NCBI GenBank assembly: GCA_023935145.1
Contig: CM043700.1
Location: 30,254,001 to 30,318,000, forward strand
Direction: 5' to 3'
Length of the DNA: 64,000 nucleotides
Source of the DNA: Bretschneidera sinensis
Taxonomy: Eukaryota > Streptophyta > Magnoliopsida > Brassicales > Akaniaceae
Below, piece by piece: positions 1-10,900 of this stretch. Within the stretch, counting starts at the first letter, position 1; every line of letters starts with the position of its first letter. Position numbers and translations under genes: made by a program. The notes under the pieces were generated by a model that worked only from the letters and a program-made list of their open reading frames with translations, was not told the DNA's origin and ran no database searches.

Positions 1-660
1 ATAGTTCTCAAGGCCTCTCTAAAATGAACAAGCCACTTCAACGAGATATAATGCAAGGCAAACCTAGTCTTTGCCACTTTCAAATGCTCTAATCTTGATT
101 CAGCTCAAAAAATAGCCCATGGATGTGTGTGATTCAAAAATTGTCACAATATTTTTCCCTTTTATATGTACTTCTCAAACCCCTAAATTCTTTCGCTAAA
201 TCTTTAAAAATAAGACTTAAAAGTATGAACACAATGAGACCAAAATTTGTTCTTGTGTACCTTTTCTATCTCCCTCCCAGCAAGTTTACAATTTGCAGCA
301 TTGTATGTCACAACCTGAAGAACATTATGAGACCCAACTCTTCAATTTCCTTTTAACAAATATTTTGCAATAGCTAAACACGTCTTTTCAATTGTTGATT
401 TTTGCAATTCGACCATCCATCTGACACAATAGACACCCCTGAAGAATACCAATTGTTTTTTTACTAGAATGAGATATTTCTCTATGCTCCTTTTGCACTC
501 ACCCAACAAAGTATTCTAGCCTTTTCAAACAAAGCAGTCTTGTAACCTTTAGGAACCCTATTAATAGCGGAAACCAACTCATGAGATTAGAGATTTCTCA
601 ACATATTAAACGGAATCCCATTAGCACAAAGCCATCATAACTTTTAGATCAATCATATGA
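1..660 (-). pseudogene. DUF659/hAT-transposase-like gene remnant
   Basis: Reading the minus strand, with several frame changes and stops, gives blocks typical of plant DUF659/hAT-dimerisation proteins: ANGIPFNMLRN near 605-640, a GVSIVSDGWSNCKNQ block near 395-440, NVLQVVTYNAANCKLAG near 285-330, and a LEHLKVAKTRFALHYISL block near 25-95. The order and spacing match the DUF659 region followed by the hAT core of domesticated or mobile hAT transposases. It is not expressed as an intact protein here: no frame is open for more than about 80 residues. It lies downstream of TWD40-2 exon D, so it is probably inside the next intron. Family assignment comes from motif recognition and should be confirmed by a profile search. 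Confidence 0.65.
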
Positions 661-1335
661 CTCTCCATCATATTGAAACAGTGAAAACAATTTTTTTTTT
701 TAAAGAAATTCAATTTTTTAAAAGCAAAATAATTTCATAAACCATTCCTTAAAACTTTTTTTCAGTAATGTTTGGCCTAGTTTATGTTTATAGAAAACAG
801 AAAACCATCATAAACTCACCAAACATATTTGAAGGTCCACTAAACCATTGTTTCTAATAAAATAAAATAAAAACTCCTCAATACAAATGTTAGACGTGGA
901 CTCACTAAAATTATAATGAATTAGATGCACAAAGGGAACTGATAAAGCGGAAGAACACAAGAACAATCCACTACAGAAAGCAACAAGGCCTAACACTCCA
1001 TAAATTAAATAAAAACAAAAATATGAGATGTGAGATGTGAAAACTTCCAAAAGAATAACATTGAAGACTCCGTTACTACTGTTGCAAAATAATACGCTCT
1101 GTTTTAGGTCTCAACCATTTCCTTGAAGAGCAACAAACCTATCTATTAGAAAAATGTCTTCCTTAAACTAGTTATGTGTAAAAGAATAATCTTCTATCAA
1201 CTGTTATCATGCCAATATAGGAACTTTTAAGGACAGCATCCATCATTATGATTAGGAAAACAGACCCAATGCTACAAGTTAAATGCAGCAGTTTGAGATA
1301 AGACCTAATGTATTCAAATTATAATAAATTTTGTT

Positions 1336-1369
<34 letters not shown>

Positions 1370-1731
1370 GAGACTCCATCCAGTGAGATACAAACTCTGG
1401 ACTGTTTATCGGATCTTTTTTTTATAAGCCTGGACGATTATCTCATTTTAGTATTCAAGTTTCCAACAAGGGTCCAACTGTAGTAAATATTAAAATTGAA
1501 CCATTTCATAAGCCATCTTATTTTTCTTGTTATTTTCATCTCAAGGAGGGAAGGCAATATAATTAGTTTTACATATATAGATATATATCTAAAAAGAGGA
1601 AAAACTACTTATCGAAAAAAAAAGAGGAAAAACGAAAAAGGAGGATTAAGTATATGATGAAGAGTGTTGAAAAAAGTCAGGAATACAGCTTGAATTTAGT
1701 TATAATTTGCAGATTGATAACAATATCTTAC
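661..1731. other. intronic sequence, no gene seen
   Basis: AT-rich sequence between the transposase remnant and TWD40-2 exon D. It has an (AT)n microsatellite at about 1336-1366 and homopurine runs near 1600-1640. Exon D ends in a GTAAGAT donor at 1731, so this should be the 5' part of an intron whose acceptor lies left of the window. I saw no coding exon or recognisable element. Confidence 0.6.
1336..1366. repeat. (AT)n microsatellite
   Basis: A run of about 15 TA dinucleotides within intronic DNA. Such tracts are length-polymorphic in plants. Confidence 0.9.
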
Positions 1732-1941
1732 TCAATCGTGATTGGTGTAGCCACAAACAGCTGTCTCCGATGCCAAACAGCTCCAGTGGCATAGGGGATT
1801 GCAACGTATCTATATTGAGGGCGCAAAGAAGATATGACAATATATTGCTGATAAGCAAAAGCACAATACTCAACAGTTTGGTCCCATGCGGTCCATTCCG
1901 GCTGAGGAAGCATATCACCCACAGGCTGAAAAGTTTCCCAA
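1732..1941 (-). CDS. TWD40-2: TWD40-2 exon D
   Basis: 210 nt. The acceptor reads TGTGCAG before 1941 and the donor GTAAGAT begins at 1731. The exon encodes [17 protein letters not shown], then a [17 protein letters not shown] block and [16 protein letters not shown], all highly conserved in TWD40-2. The first base completes the split AGT (Ser) codon from exon C, and the exon ends with two bases (GA) of a split Glu codon. From memory, the family has Leu-Gly-Asp between RY and VAI; here RYVAI is continuous, an in-frame loss of three residues. Confidence 0.88.
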
Positions 1942-4900
1942 CTGCACATCATAACTTTAATCCAACATTAAACCTTACTTTCAAGCATGTAAAAAGAAGA
2001 AAGCACAATTGTACAAATCTTTTTTTTTTTTTTTTTTTTGAAAAGGCACAACTTTACAAACAGTAAAAGCAGAAATTATGAAATATTCAGTAGATAGCAT
2101 CAATTTGGTTATCAGTGGACAGGAAGCCGGAGGGTGGAGGAGAGAGATGACAAAAACACAATCCTCGTCACTGCTTGAAATGTCAGTATCACCCATAAGT
2201 TTGTTTAAGTACCAAAAAAAAGAGGGAGCTAAAGGAATAAAGCTGGTCTAAGTAGTTTTGTCAGTGCTGAAGAGCACCACAGCTTAGCATGAAGCCCAAC
2301 TCAACTCCAGTAAAATGTGTTTTAGGCATATACAATTTTCAAACCATCTAATGGATACAAGGCTTTGTCCAATTGAGCTAAGATGAGTAGTAGACTTGCG
2401 TACACGTTCTTTTATTTCACTTTAAACATGCATATATTTACACGTTCTTTTATTTCACTTTAAACATGCATATATTTAGAAATATTAAGCATATACCCCA
2501 GGTAACAATGGGCTTGCTTGAACTAGTGGCCCTTTTAGGAAAGAAAGAAAGGCCTACTCTCCAATGCACAGTCATGAATTGCTCCAACCGAATATGATTT
2601 ATATATTAAAACTTTTCTTTGAAACATTATTTACATTTTACATTCAATTCTACATAGTTTGACTGAAGACTAAAACTACGCAAAAGTCACCATCTTTAAT
2701 CATCTACTACACCAAACAAGGAGAAATTACAGAAGAAAAACTGGTGATCCTTCGCAATGCCATACATATTGTAGATGTTGCCAAATTCATATGCGAGGTT
2801 TCCTTATGTTAAGCATTCAGATATCGAAGTGTACATTTAAACACAATAATCCATTCAAATAATATATACATATATATAGCTCCACCATTGAACAAAGAGC
2901 ACCCAAATATATGATAAACAGTTTGAAAAGCTTAGGGAAGATTTGGTAGCGACCCATGAGGTTTAACAAATATTTCAATTTACCCTAAAGGTTTTTATTT
3001 GCATCTATTGAAACTTCAACTCTACAAATTGTTGTAATGTTTTCTTTTGGTGAATTCCAGCGAAATTTTTCATTAAATCACACATGTAAAACACACATGC
3101 ACAATCATCAGAGGCAAAATTATCTCAAATATTTTCTTTGTAAGCATCTAATTTCTCAATTTTATGCCTCGTGATGGTGCACGTGTTTTATATGCATGAT
3201 TTAACCAGAAATTTCGCAGGAATTGACCAAAAGGAAGACAATGCAAGAATTTGTAAAGTTGAAGGTTTAATAGACGCAAATTAAAAGCTCAAGGGCAAAT
3301 TGAAACATTTGTGAGACCTCAAAGTCGCAACGAATTTTTCCCAAAAGGTATGATATTAACCAGTGTTTTCAGAGGCGAAGGCAAGGTGTTTTGCCTCAAT
3401 GAGGCGAGGTGTAAGCCCCGAGGCATTGGGGCGTAAGTCTTTTGAAACGTTGGGGTGTTTTGAATAAAATAATATTAATTAAATTATAAAAATACTAAAA
3501 ATTTGAAATAATATAAATTAATTAATTATCAATAAATTTTACTAACTTAAAACCTATTAATGAATATTTATCAAAATATTTCATAAATACACGTTCACAT
3601 CACAGACATAATGTTAAGTGGTTGTTGTTTACACACTTACAATAATATAACAAATTCATATACATCTCATCTTTCATCAATAAATCATAAATCACACTCC
3701 AAAAATCAAATTCTAATTTTCAAATTGACCAATCTATTTATCACAAGACACAAACACGTTCTAAATTCCAACAAATATAAAAAATAACACAATATTAATT
3801 GTGAAATGTTTACTGATTAGTGTTTACACACTTATATTGGTATAACAAATTCACATATATAAATCTATTAAAAGCAACAAATTAGATAGCATAGATAATG
3901 CAATCTTAATGATGTTATAAAATGATATTAATAAAATGCAGAGTATATAATATAGAGCCTATTAATGAATTTGTTAATCAACGGAAACAACGGAGGAAAA
4001 AAAAAGAAAAAAACAGTGGAAACAAAGGGGAAAAGAAAAAAAAAAAAGGAAACAAATAAGGGGGGAAAAAACAGCAGGTGACAAACGCAGCGGAGAAAAC
4101 AATAACCTACCACTAGAGCACTGGTGTCTGACTGTGGAAATGTTACTAACAAACATATATATATATAATATACGCCCCAACAATCACGCCCCTGGGCTTT
4201 TTTGCTGGATTTCGCCCCGGGGCGCGCCCCAAACCCGTTTTTTAAAATCACTGATATTAACCATCAGAATTTTTGCGCGCAGTTTCTGCTCATAAAACTT
4301 GAGCAGGACAACTTTGCGTGGCAGCCTAAGGGTTATGCCATTGCACCAGACAGACAAGTAAAACAATTAACTATTATTATCACCTGTATAGCTGAAAATT
4401 TTGAGGTGCAGCCTCAGCATGAGATCTGTGAGAAGAAAATCCATCTTCAAAAGTAGTAAAAGAAGAAAGACCACTGCTTCCAAATCCTGACAAGGGCATA
4501 GACTGAATTGTTGAAATAGTTGTTGCAGCAATAGGGCTAATCATACGAGATGTTCGATAGGCCACACCAAGCAGCGCGCCCCCATGCAAACCAATTACCT
4601 ACAAGAGATGGTTTTGAGTTAGAGAGGAACCCAACATCCTATTGTTCAATAATGTAAAATTTTAAATGCTTTCAGCAAGCTCTTAAATACTGATAATAGA
4701 AAGTTGAGCATAGCATATTTCACAATTTATCTCCCTGAAAAAAAAAATGAAAATGACATTAAATTCTGCTTGAGTAGATACTGTTATAACATTTCTCATC
4801 AATGACGAAAAAAAAAACTTAGCTGCAATGGAACTCGGTATGTGTTTATCCATCATAATGTATAAAATATTACATTGAACAATTGGAAGTGTTAACAAGA

Positions 4901-7900
4901 AGAATTGAAAAGATTTCAATATATTATTGTTAATGATCTGAATAAAATTCAGCAATCATATATATAAACTTATAAATATCAAACCTAATAGGACTAGTAG
5001 ACATAAACTAAGTGAAACTAAGAAATCTACTAAGACACATAATAGGAAACTAATAGGACTCTAGGACTCTCAACATAAACCTAACACATATGTAATTAGG
5101 AAACTTCCTAATATCTCTCAACACTCCCCATAGTTGGAGCATACACATGTACCAACTTGTTACAAAGAAACCCATACCAATAGCAAACCTAATCCAATCT
5201 AAAACAAATTGTTGAAAATAATAGCCGAAGAAACTCTCAGTCTTATAGATTGAATGAAAAGAATACAATCGACCCAATATATAGACTTATAAATACTAAA
5301 CCTAATAGGAATAGGACACAACAATTTAGATACGATACATATAATCCAAGTCTAAACACTTATTAAGAATCATTATAGGATTCTCAACATTTCCCCTCAA
5401 GTAGGAGCATAGATATTATATGCACCTAACTTATTACAAATAAATCAAACTCGAGAACCATCCAATGGTTTAGTAAATAAATCTGCTAACTGATTTGTCG
5501 ACTTCACATGTCTGGTACTAATCATATTTTTGTAGAAGTTTTTCTCAAAGCATGTGATAATTAACTTCATTATGTTTAGTTCTCTGATGAAATACTAGAT
5601 TATTTGCAATGTGAATAGTTGCTTGATTGTCATACACCAAGCTCATAGGAGTTGACTGATTAACCCCAAGTTCTGCAAACAACTGCTTTAGCTAAACTAT
5701 CTCACAGGTAATATGCGTCATTGCTCTATATTCGAATTCAGCACTAGAACTAGCAACCACAGTTTGCTTATTACTTTTCCATGATACTAAATTACCTCCA
5801 ACAAATACACAATATCCAGTAGTGGATTTTTTATCAAATGGAGAGCCGACCCAATCGGCATCAGTATAACCTTCAATTTGAGCATGACCATGATTTTGAT
5901 AGAGTAAACCATGACCAGGAGCACGTTTAAGATATCTTAAAATTCGAATAATAGCAACTTAATGACTAGTTCGCGAAGCATCGAGAATTTGACTAACCAA
6001 GTTGGTTGCAAATGAAATATAAAGCTAATAACAGTCAAATAATTCAATTTTCCAACCAAACGTCTATATTGCCCTAGATCAGATAATAAGTCACATTGAT
6101 CAATTGCAAGTTTTGTATTGAGATCCATAGGACTATCTATAGGCTTACATCCTAACATTCCAATAACAATCAACAAATCAAGAACATATTTACGTTGAGA
6201 TAAAGAAACATTATGACAAGATTTAGCAACCTCGATACCCAAGAAGTATCTCAATTGTCCTAAATCGTTTGTCTGAAATTCAGTACTCACGAATTGTTTC
6301 AGTGCTAGAATTCTTTCTTTATCATCTCTTGTGATCACAATATCATCCACATATTGATGTCGTATAGTAGCGAGAAATAAAAATAAAATAAATATAAAAG
6401 ATAACCAATCCAAATCACATGGATCTTTTCAAATTACATGGGAACCGCAATCCAAATCACATGGAAGTGAACACCGCAACCAAATCACATGATATGAAAA
6501 CACTCAATCACAGAGTTTTAATTTTAACAATCTCATTTTTATTCATTCTCCAAACTGACTACAAATGGCATAAAGACACCTCTTATATAGAGATCTTAAT
6601 CCTAGTTCGATAAGGAAACTGAACTATGAAAAGAAACTATAATATAAAAATTAACTACACCTAGATACCCATAATATTTTTTTATCACATAATATCCCCA
6701 TATCCCCCAATTCCTAAATTAAAATCCCTAATTTTAATCGTCCTCGTGTTCCCCATTATTTTATATCACTTAGAAAGAACTCGTCCACGAGTTGAGAAAT
6801 GTTCCAGAAGCAAGAGCTCCGAGGCGCAGAGAAACAAAACATAATCGTGAAACTCAAGAAAACCAAAGTCATTAGGAGGTGAAAAAATTTGAGTTGGGAA
6901 TGCTTGTTGACGAGGGATGTGAAACAGGGTAGGAAGGATAAACTCAATATCACAGACAAGTTCATCAACTCGAACCTCAATCGAACAATCAAGCTCGTCG
7001 TCCTATTTGTCTCTGGAATCTTTTCAACTATTGCAATGTGCTTAGCAAACTCGTCATCTTGCTGAATTGGTTCGAATAAGATAATCTCACATGGAACTGG
7101 TTCAATATGCTCAACAACGTCAAGCTAGTCGTTGATCGATTAGTTATCTTTATTAGCATCTTTGTCTTGAACCTGGTCAACAAAGTAAATGGGCATAACT
7201 AAGTCATCATTTGGTTGACATGGTTCAACTACGACGGTCTCACATGAAGTTGGGACAACATGTTCAACCCCGACTTGAATTTATTTTTGAGCATGAACTT
7301 CAACCTTGCTTGGGGCTGTCTCATATGGCCGATAGAGTTATGCCAGAGCTCGCGGCTTAGCACGAAGACAACTACCAAGTACTTTATATTCTTCTTTCCA
7401 ATGTTGAAAAATAGCTCAAACATATATTCTTTTTTTTAATCAGGAAAAAAAACACAATAATTACAGTAAATTAAAGAAGAAAACCTGATTGTTATTTGTT
7501 TTAATAGGACTGGCATAGCTTGGCTCAACACTTGAGCTGGCTAGGCTCGGCTCGGCTCAGTTTGGCTTGGTGGGTGGCTCGGCTCAGCTCAACACCGACT
7601 AGAAACGAACTGGGTTGCTATGGGTGGATCTGACCCGCTCAGATCCACGTCGAATCAACGCCGGAGGGGTACGAGTCTAATCGAAACTAGTTGTCCGTCA
7701 CTAGGTGGGGTCGACTCGGCCGTACGATGCCTGGAGGTGGTTGGGATGACGGATCAGGCCGCGTAAGGTCCAAGGGATCGTGGAGGCTTTGCGGATGGAG
7801 ACGATGGCGGAATGTGCTGAGAGTCTCGAGGTTTGGTCGTGGGAGGCTGGGGTTCTAATAGTAGTCTCTGATCTGGCTATGGGTGGCTGGAAAAGGGTGG

Positions 7901-10900
7901 ATTTGGCCTAAGATGTCGCGGTAGTTAATGTGCTTTCGGGCCATTTTTCGACAAGTACAAGGCACATGATTCGCTGATTGGAAAAGAGGAAAAATTTCGA
8001 GCAAATTAGTGGTATCGAGGAAATTTTTCGATGATGCAGACAACGCGTGGCGACAACGGGTGGTGACAGCTACTGTAGGTTGTGTTTGTTCACCTGGCGA
8101 TGAAATCTTGGATCCTTGTGCTCTGATACCACTTGATGTCGTACAATAGGGAGAAATAAACTAAAAAATAAAAGATAATCGATCCAAATCACATGGATCT
8201 TCCCAAATCACATGGAATCCACAATCCAAATCACATGGACGCGAACACCGCAACCAAATCACATGATGCGAAAATACTCAATCACATAGTTTTAATTTTA
8301 ACAATCTCATTTTTATTCATTCTCCAAAATGACTACAAATGACATAGAGATGCATATTATATAGAGATATTAACCCTAGTCTGATAACGAAACTGAACTA
8401 TGAAAAGAAACTGCAATATAAAAATTAACTACACCTAGATATCCATAATATTTTTTTATTACATAAGTATCCCCATATCCCCCGATTCCTAAATTAAAAT
8501 CCATGATTTTAATCTTCCTCGTGTTCCCCGTCACATATACAATCAACAATATACTATATGTCTCACTATGTTTATAAAATACTGAATGATCTGCACTATA
8601 TATGCAGAGGCCAAAATTAAGTACTACTTCAGTAAACCGACCAAACCACGCTTGGTGAGATTGTTTCAAACCATATAGAAACTTTTTTAATCGACATACT
8701 AACCCAGACTCCCCCAGAGCAACAAATCCATGTGGTTGCTCCATGTATACTGTTTCTTGCAAATTACCATTCAGAAATGCGTTTTTCACAACCAACTAAT
8801 GTAGGGGCCACTGAAAAGTAACTGCTAGTGAAATAAATAGACGAACAGATGTAATTTTCGCCACGGGTGAGAATGTCTTAGCTTAGTCAATACCATATAC
8901 CTGTGTATACCCTTTTGCTACCAGGCAAGCTTTTAATCTGTCAATAGAACCATTAGAATGAACCTTTAAAGAATAGACCCAACGATAACCAACAACAGAT
9001 TTTCCAAATAGAAATGAAACCAAATCTCATGTATCATTAGTACTCAAGGCATGTATCTCTTCATCTATAGCTATTTTCCACCTAAAATGAGATAAAGCTT
9101 TTATAATGGACTTAGGAATAGAGACCAAAGAGATCGAAACAATAAACGAAGCATATAAAGAAGATAAATGATCATAAGACACAAAATTAGCAATCAGATA
9201 AGTAGTACATAATCGTTTACCTTTTCAAAGAGCAATCGAACGATCATCCTCAGATAATGAAGGAAGATCTGGATCTGTCAACAAGGGAGTAATTGGTGGA
9301 GCAGCAGAGGTGGAAAGTCGCGAACAGTAGAAGTAAACTTGTAATGGAGGAAGATCTAGCGATGACTGTGTAAAGGGCATCGGAACAGGTAATGAATAAT
9401 CAATATCAGAGACAGAATGAGACTCGAAGTAAAATAGGGTAAACTCAAAGAATGTGACATCGGCACAAACAAAATACTTTTTTAGTTTTGTAGTGATGGA
9501 CTATAACACCAATAACCTTTCTGTTTACGTGAATAGCTTAAGAAAATACATTTGATAAAGTGTGGGTCAAGTTTGTCAACTCCTGGACCGAGCTAGGAAC
9601 AAAACAAACAAACCCAAAAATTCGAGAAGGTAAGTGGAAGGTAACAGAAATAGTACAAAATGGGGAGATTGACCATCAAGAATAGAGGATCGCATGCGAT
9701 TAATTAGGTAAGAAGCAATTAGAACAGCCTCACTCCAAAATAATTTGGGAACATGCATATAAAATAAGAGAGTACGAGCAGTATTCATAAGGTGATGATT
9801 TTTTCGCTCGATAACCCCATTTTGTTGGGATGTACCAGACTTAATCATGAAAGTTGTAAAAGGCTCAAAAAAATACTCACGAGCATTGTCTCTACAAGAG
9901 TCTTGACAAATAAGTCTAATTGGGTTTTTATTTCAGCACAAAAAATAGAAAAAACTTAAAATGGTCTTTCATTAAATAAAGTCAGGAAGAATCATCTACA
10001 AATGTAATGAAATACCGAAATCCAAGTTTAGAAGTCACACGATTTGGACCCCAAATATCATAATGTACTAACAAAGGACTAGACATATTTATTAATTCGG
10101 GAAGTAAATGACACACGATGATGCTTACCCAACTCACACAACTCACATTCTAAAGATGAAATATGACTCAAAGTCATAACTAATTTTTTTAGCTTCTCTA
10201 AGGACGGATGACCAAAACGACAATGTATCTGAAGCGGAGACACATTAATTGAGCAAGCAATGGGTGATGGGATAAGATCAAAGTAATACAATCCGTTTTA
10301 TTCATGCCTTCCACCAATTGTTTTCCTTGTTTTCAAATATTGGATAAGAACAGAATCAGGAAGAAATGTAACAGAACAGTTAAGATGTTCTGTAAGCTGA
10401 CTAACAGATATCGAATTATATTGAGAAAAATGAGAATAAAGAACATAGAAGAACTAAGGTACACAGTGTCAATGCCACTAGTAGTTGTTTTAGATCCATC
10501 TGCAAGAGTAACATTAGGCAAAGACAAAGAGTGATAAAAACTAGAGAAAACATCGATGGTATCTGACAAATGATAAGTAGCTGCAGAATCAAGGACCGAA
10601 GGTCTAAATTAAGAGTTACTAGATGATAGACAAGCTTTTGGTGTACCTTTCTAAGTGGTAAGAGCAGTCGATCAAGATGTCTGACTGATTGCTTTATACC
10701 TTAATAATTCACCACTCATCTTTGGAAATCATCATAGAAGTTGAGGGCATGAAATTTGAGGTAGATCCACACTCAACAGAACCAGAAGTCATAACATTAG
10801 CCACCATGGGACGACCAACTAATTTCCAACACGTGTCCCAAGTATGCTCGGAACGATGGCAATACGTACATTGGTGAAGTGAACCTCGACTACCACCACG

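Larger units (their letters stand above)
6355..8533 (-). mobile_element. N1: non-autonomous LTR element inserted in the copia-1 RT
   Basis: Two LTRs of about 400 bp (6355-6758 and 8134-8533) share LTR text including GATCTT, TTTTATTCATTCTCCAAA and TCCTCGTGTTCCCC. A perfect 5-bp target duplication CATAT flanks the element (6350-6354, 8534-8538). A primer-binding site, minus TGGTATCAGAGCAC at about 8118-8131, complements initiator Met-tRNA two bases from the 5' LTR. The 1.37 kb interior has no gag, protease, integrase or RT that I can recognise, so it depends on another element. The LTR is related to the solo LTR at 24827-25184 and, more distantly, the F element LTRs at 50-60 kb. Confidence 0.9.

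Noticed and set aside
1707..2066. 119-codon plus-strand ORF opposite TWD40-2 exon D
   Set aside because: Antisense shadow of the exon and poly-T run; the minus strand matches a known family with proper splice sites.
3928..4251. 107-codon minus-strand ORF
   Set aside because: Inside the hAT element; Phe-rich translation of A/T homopolymers, no transposase motif.
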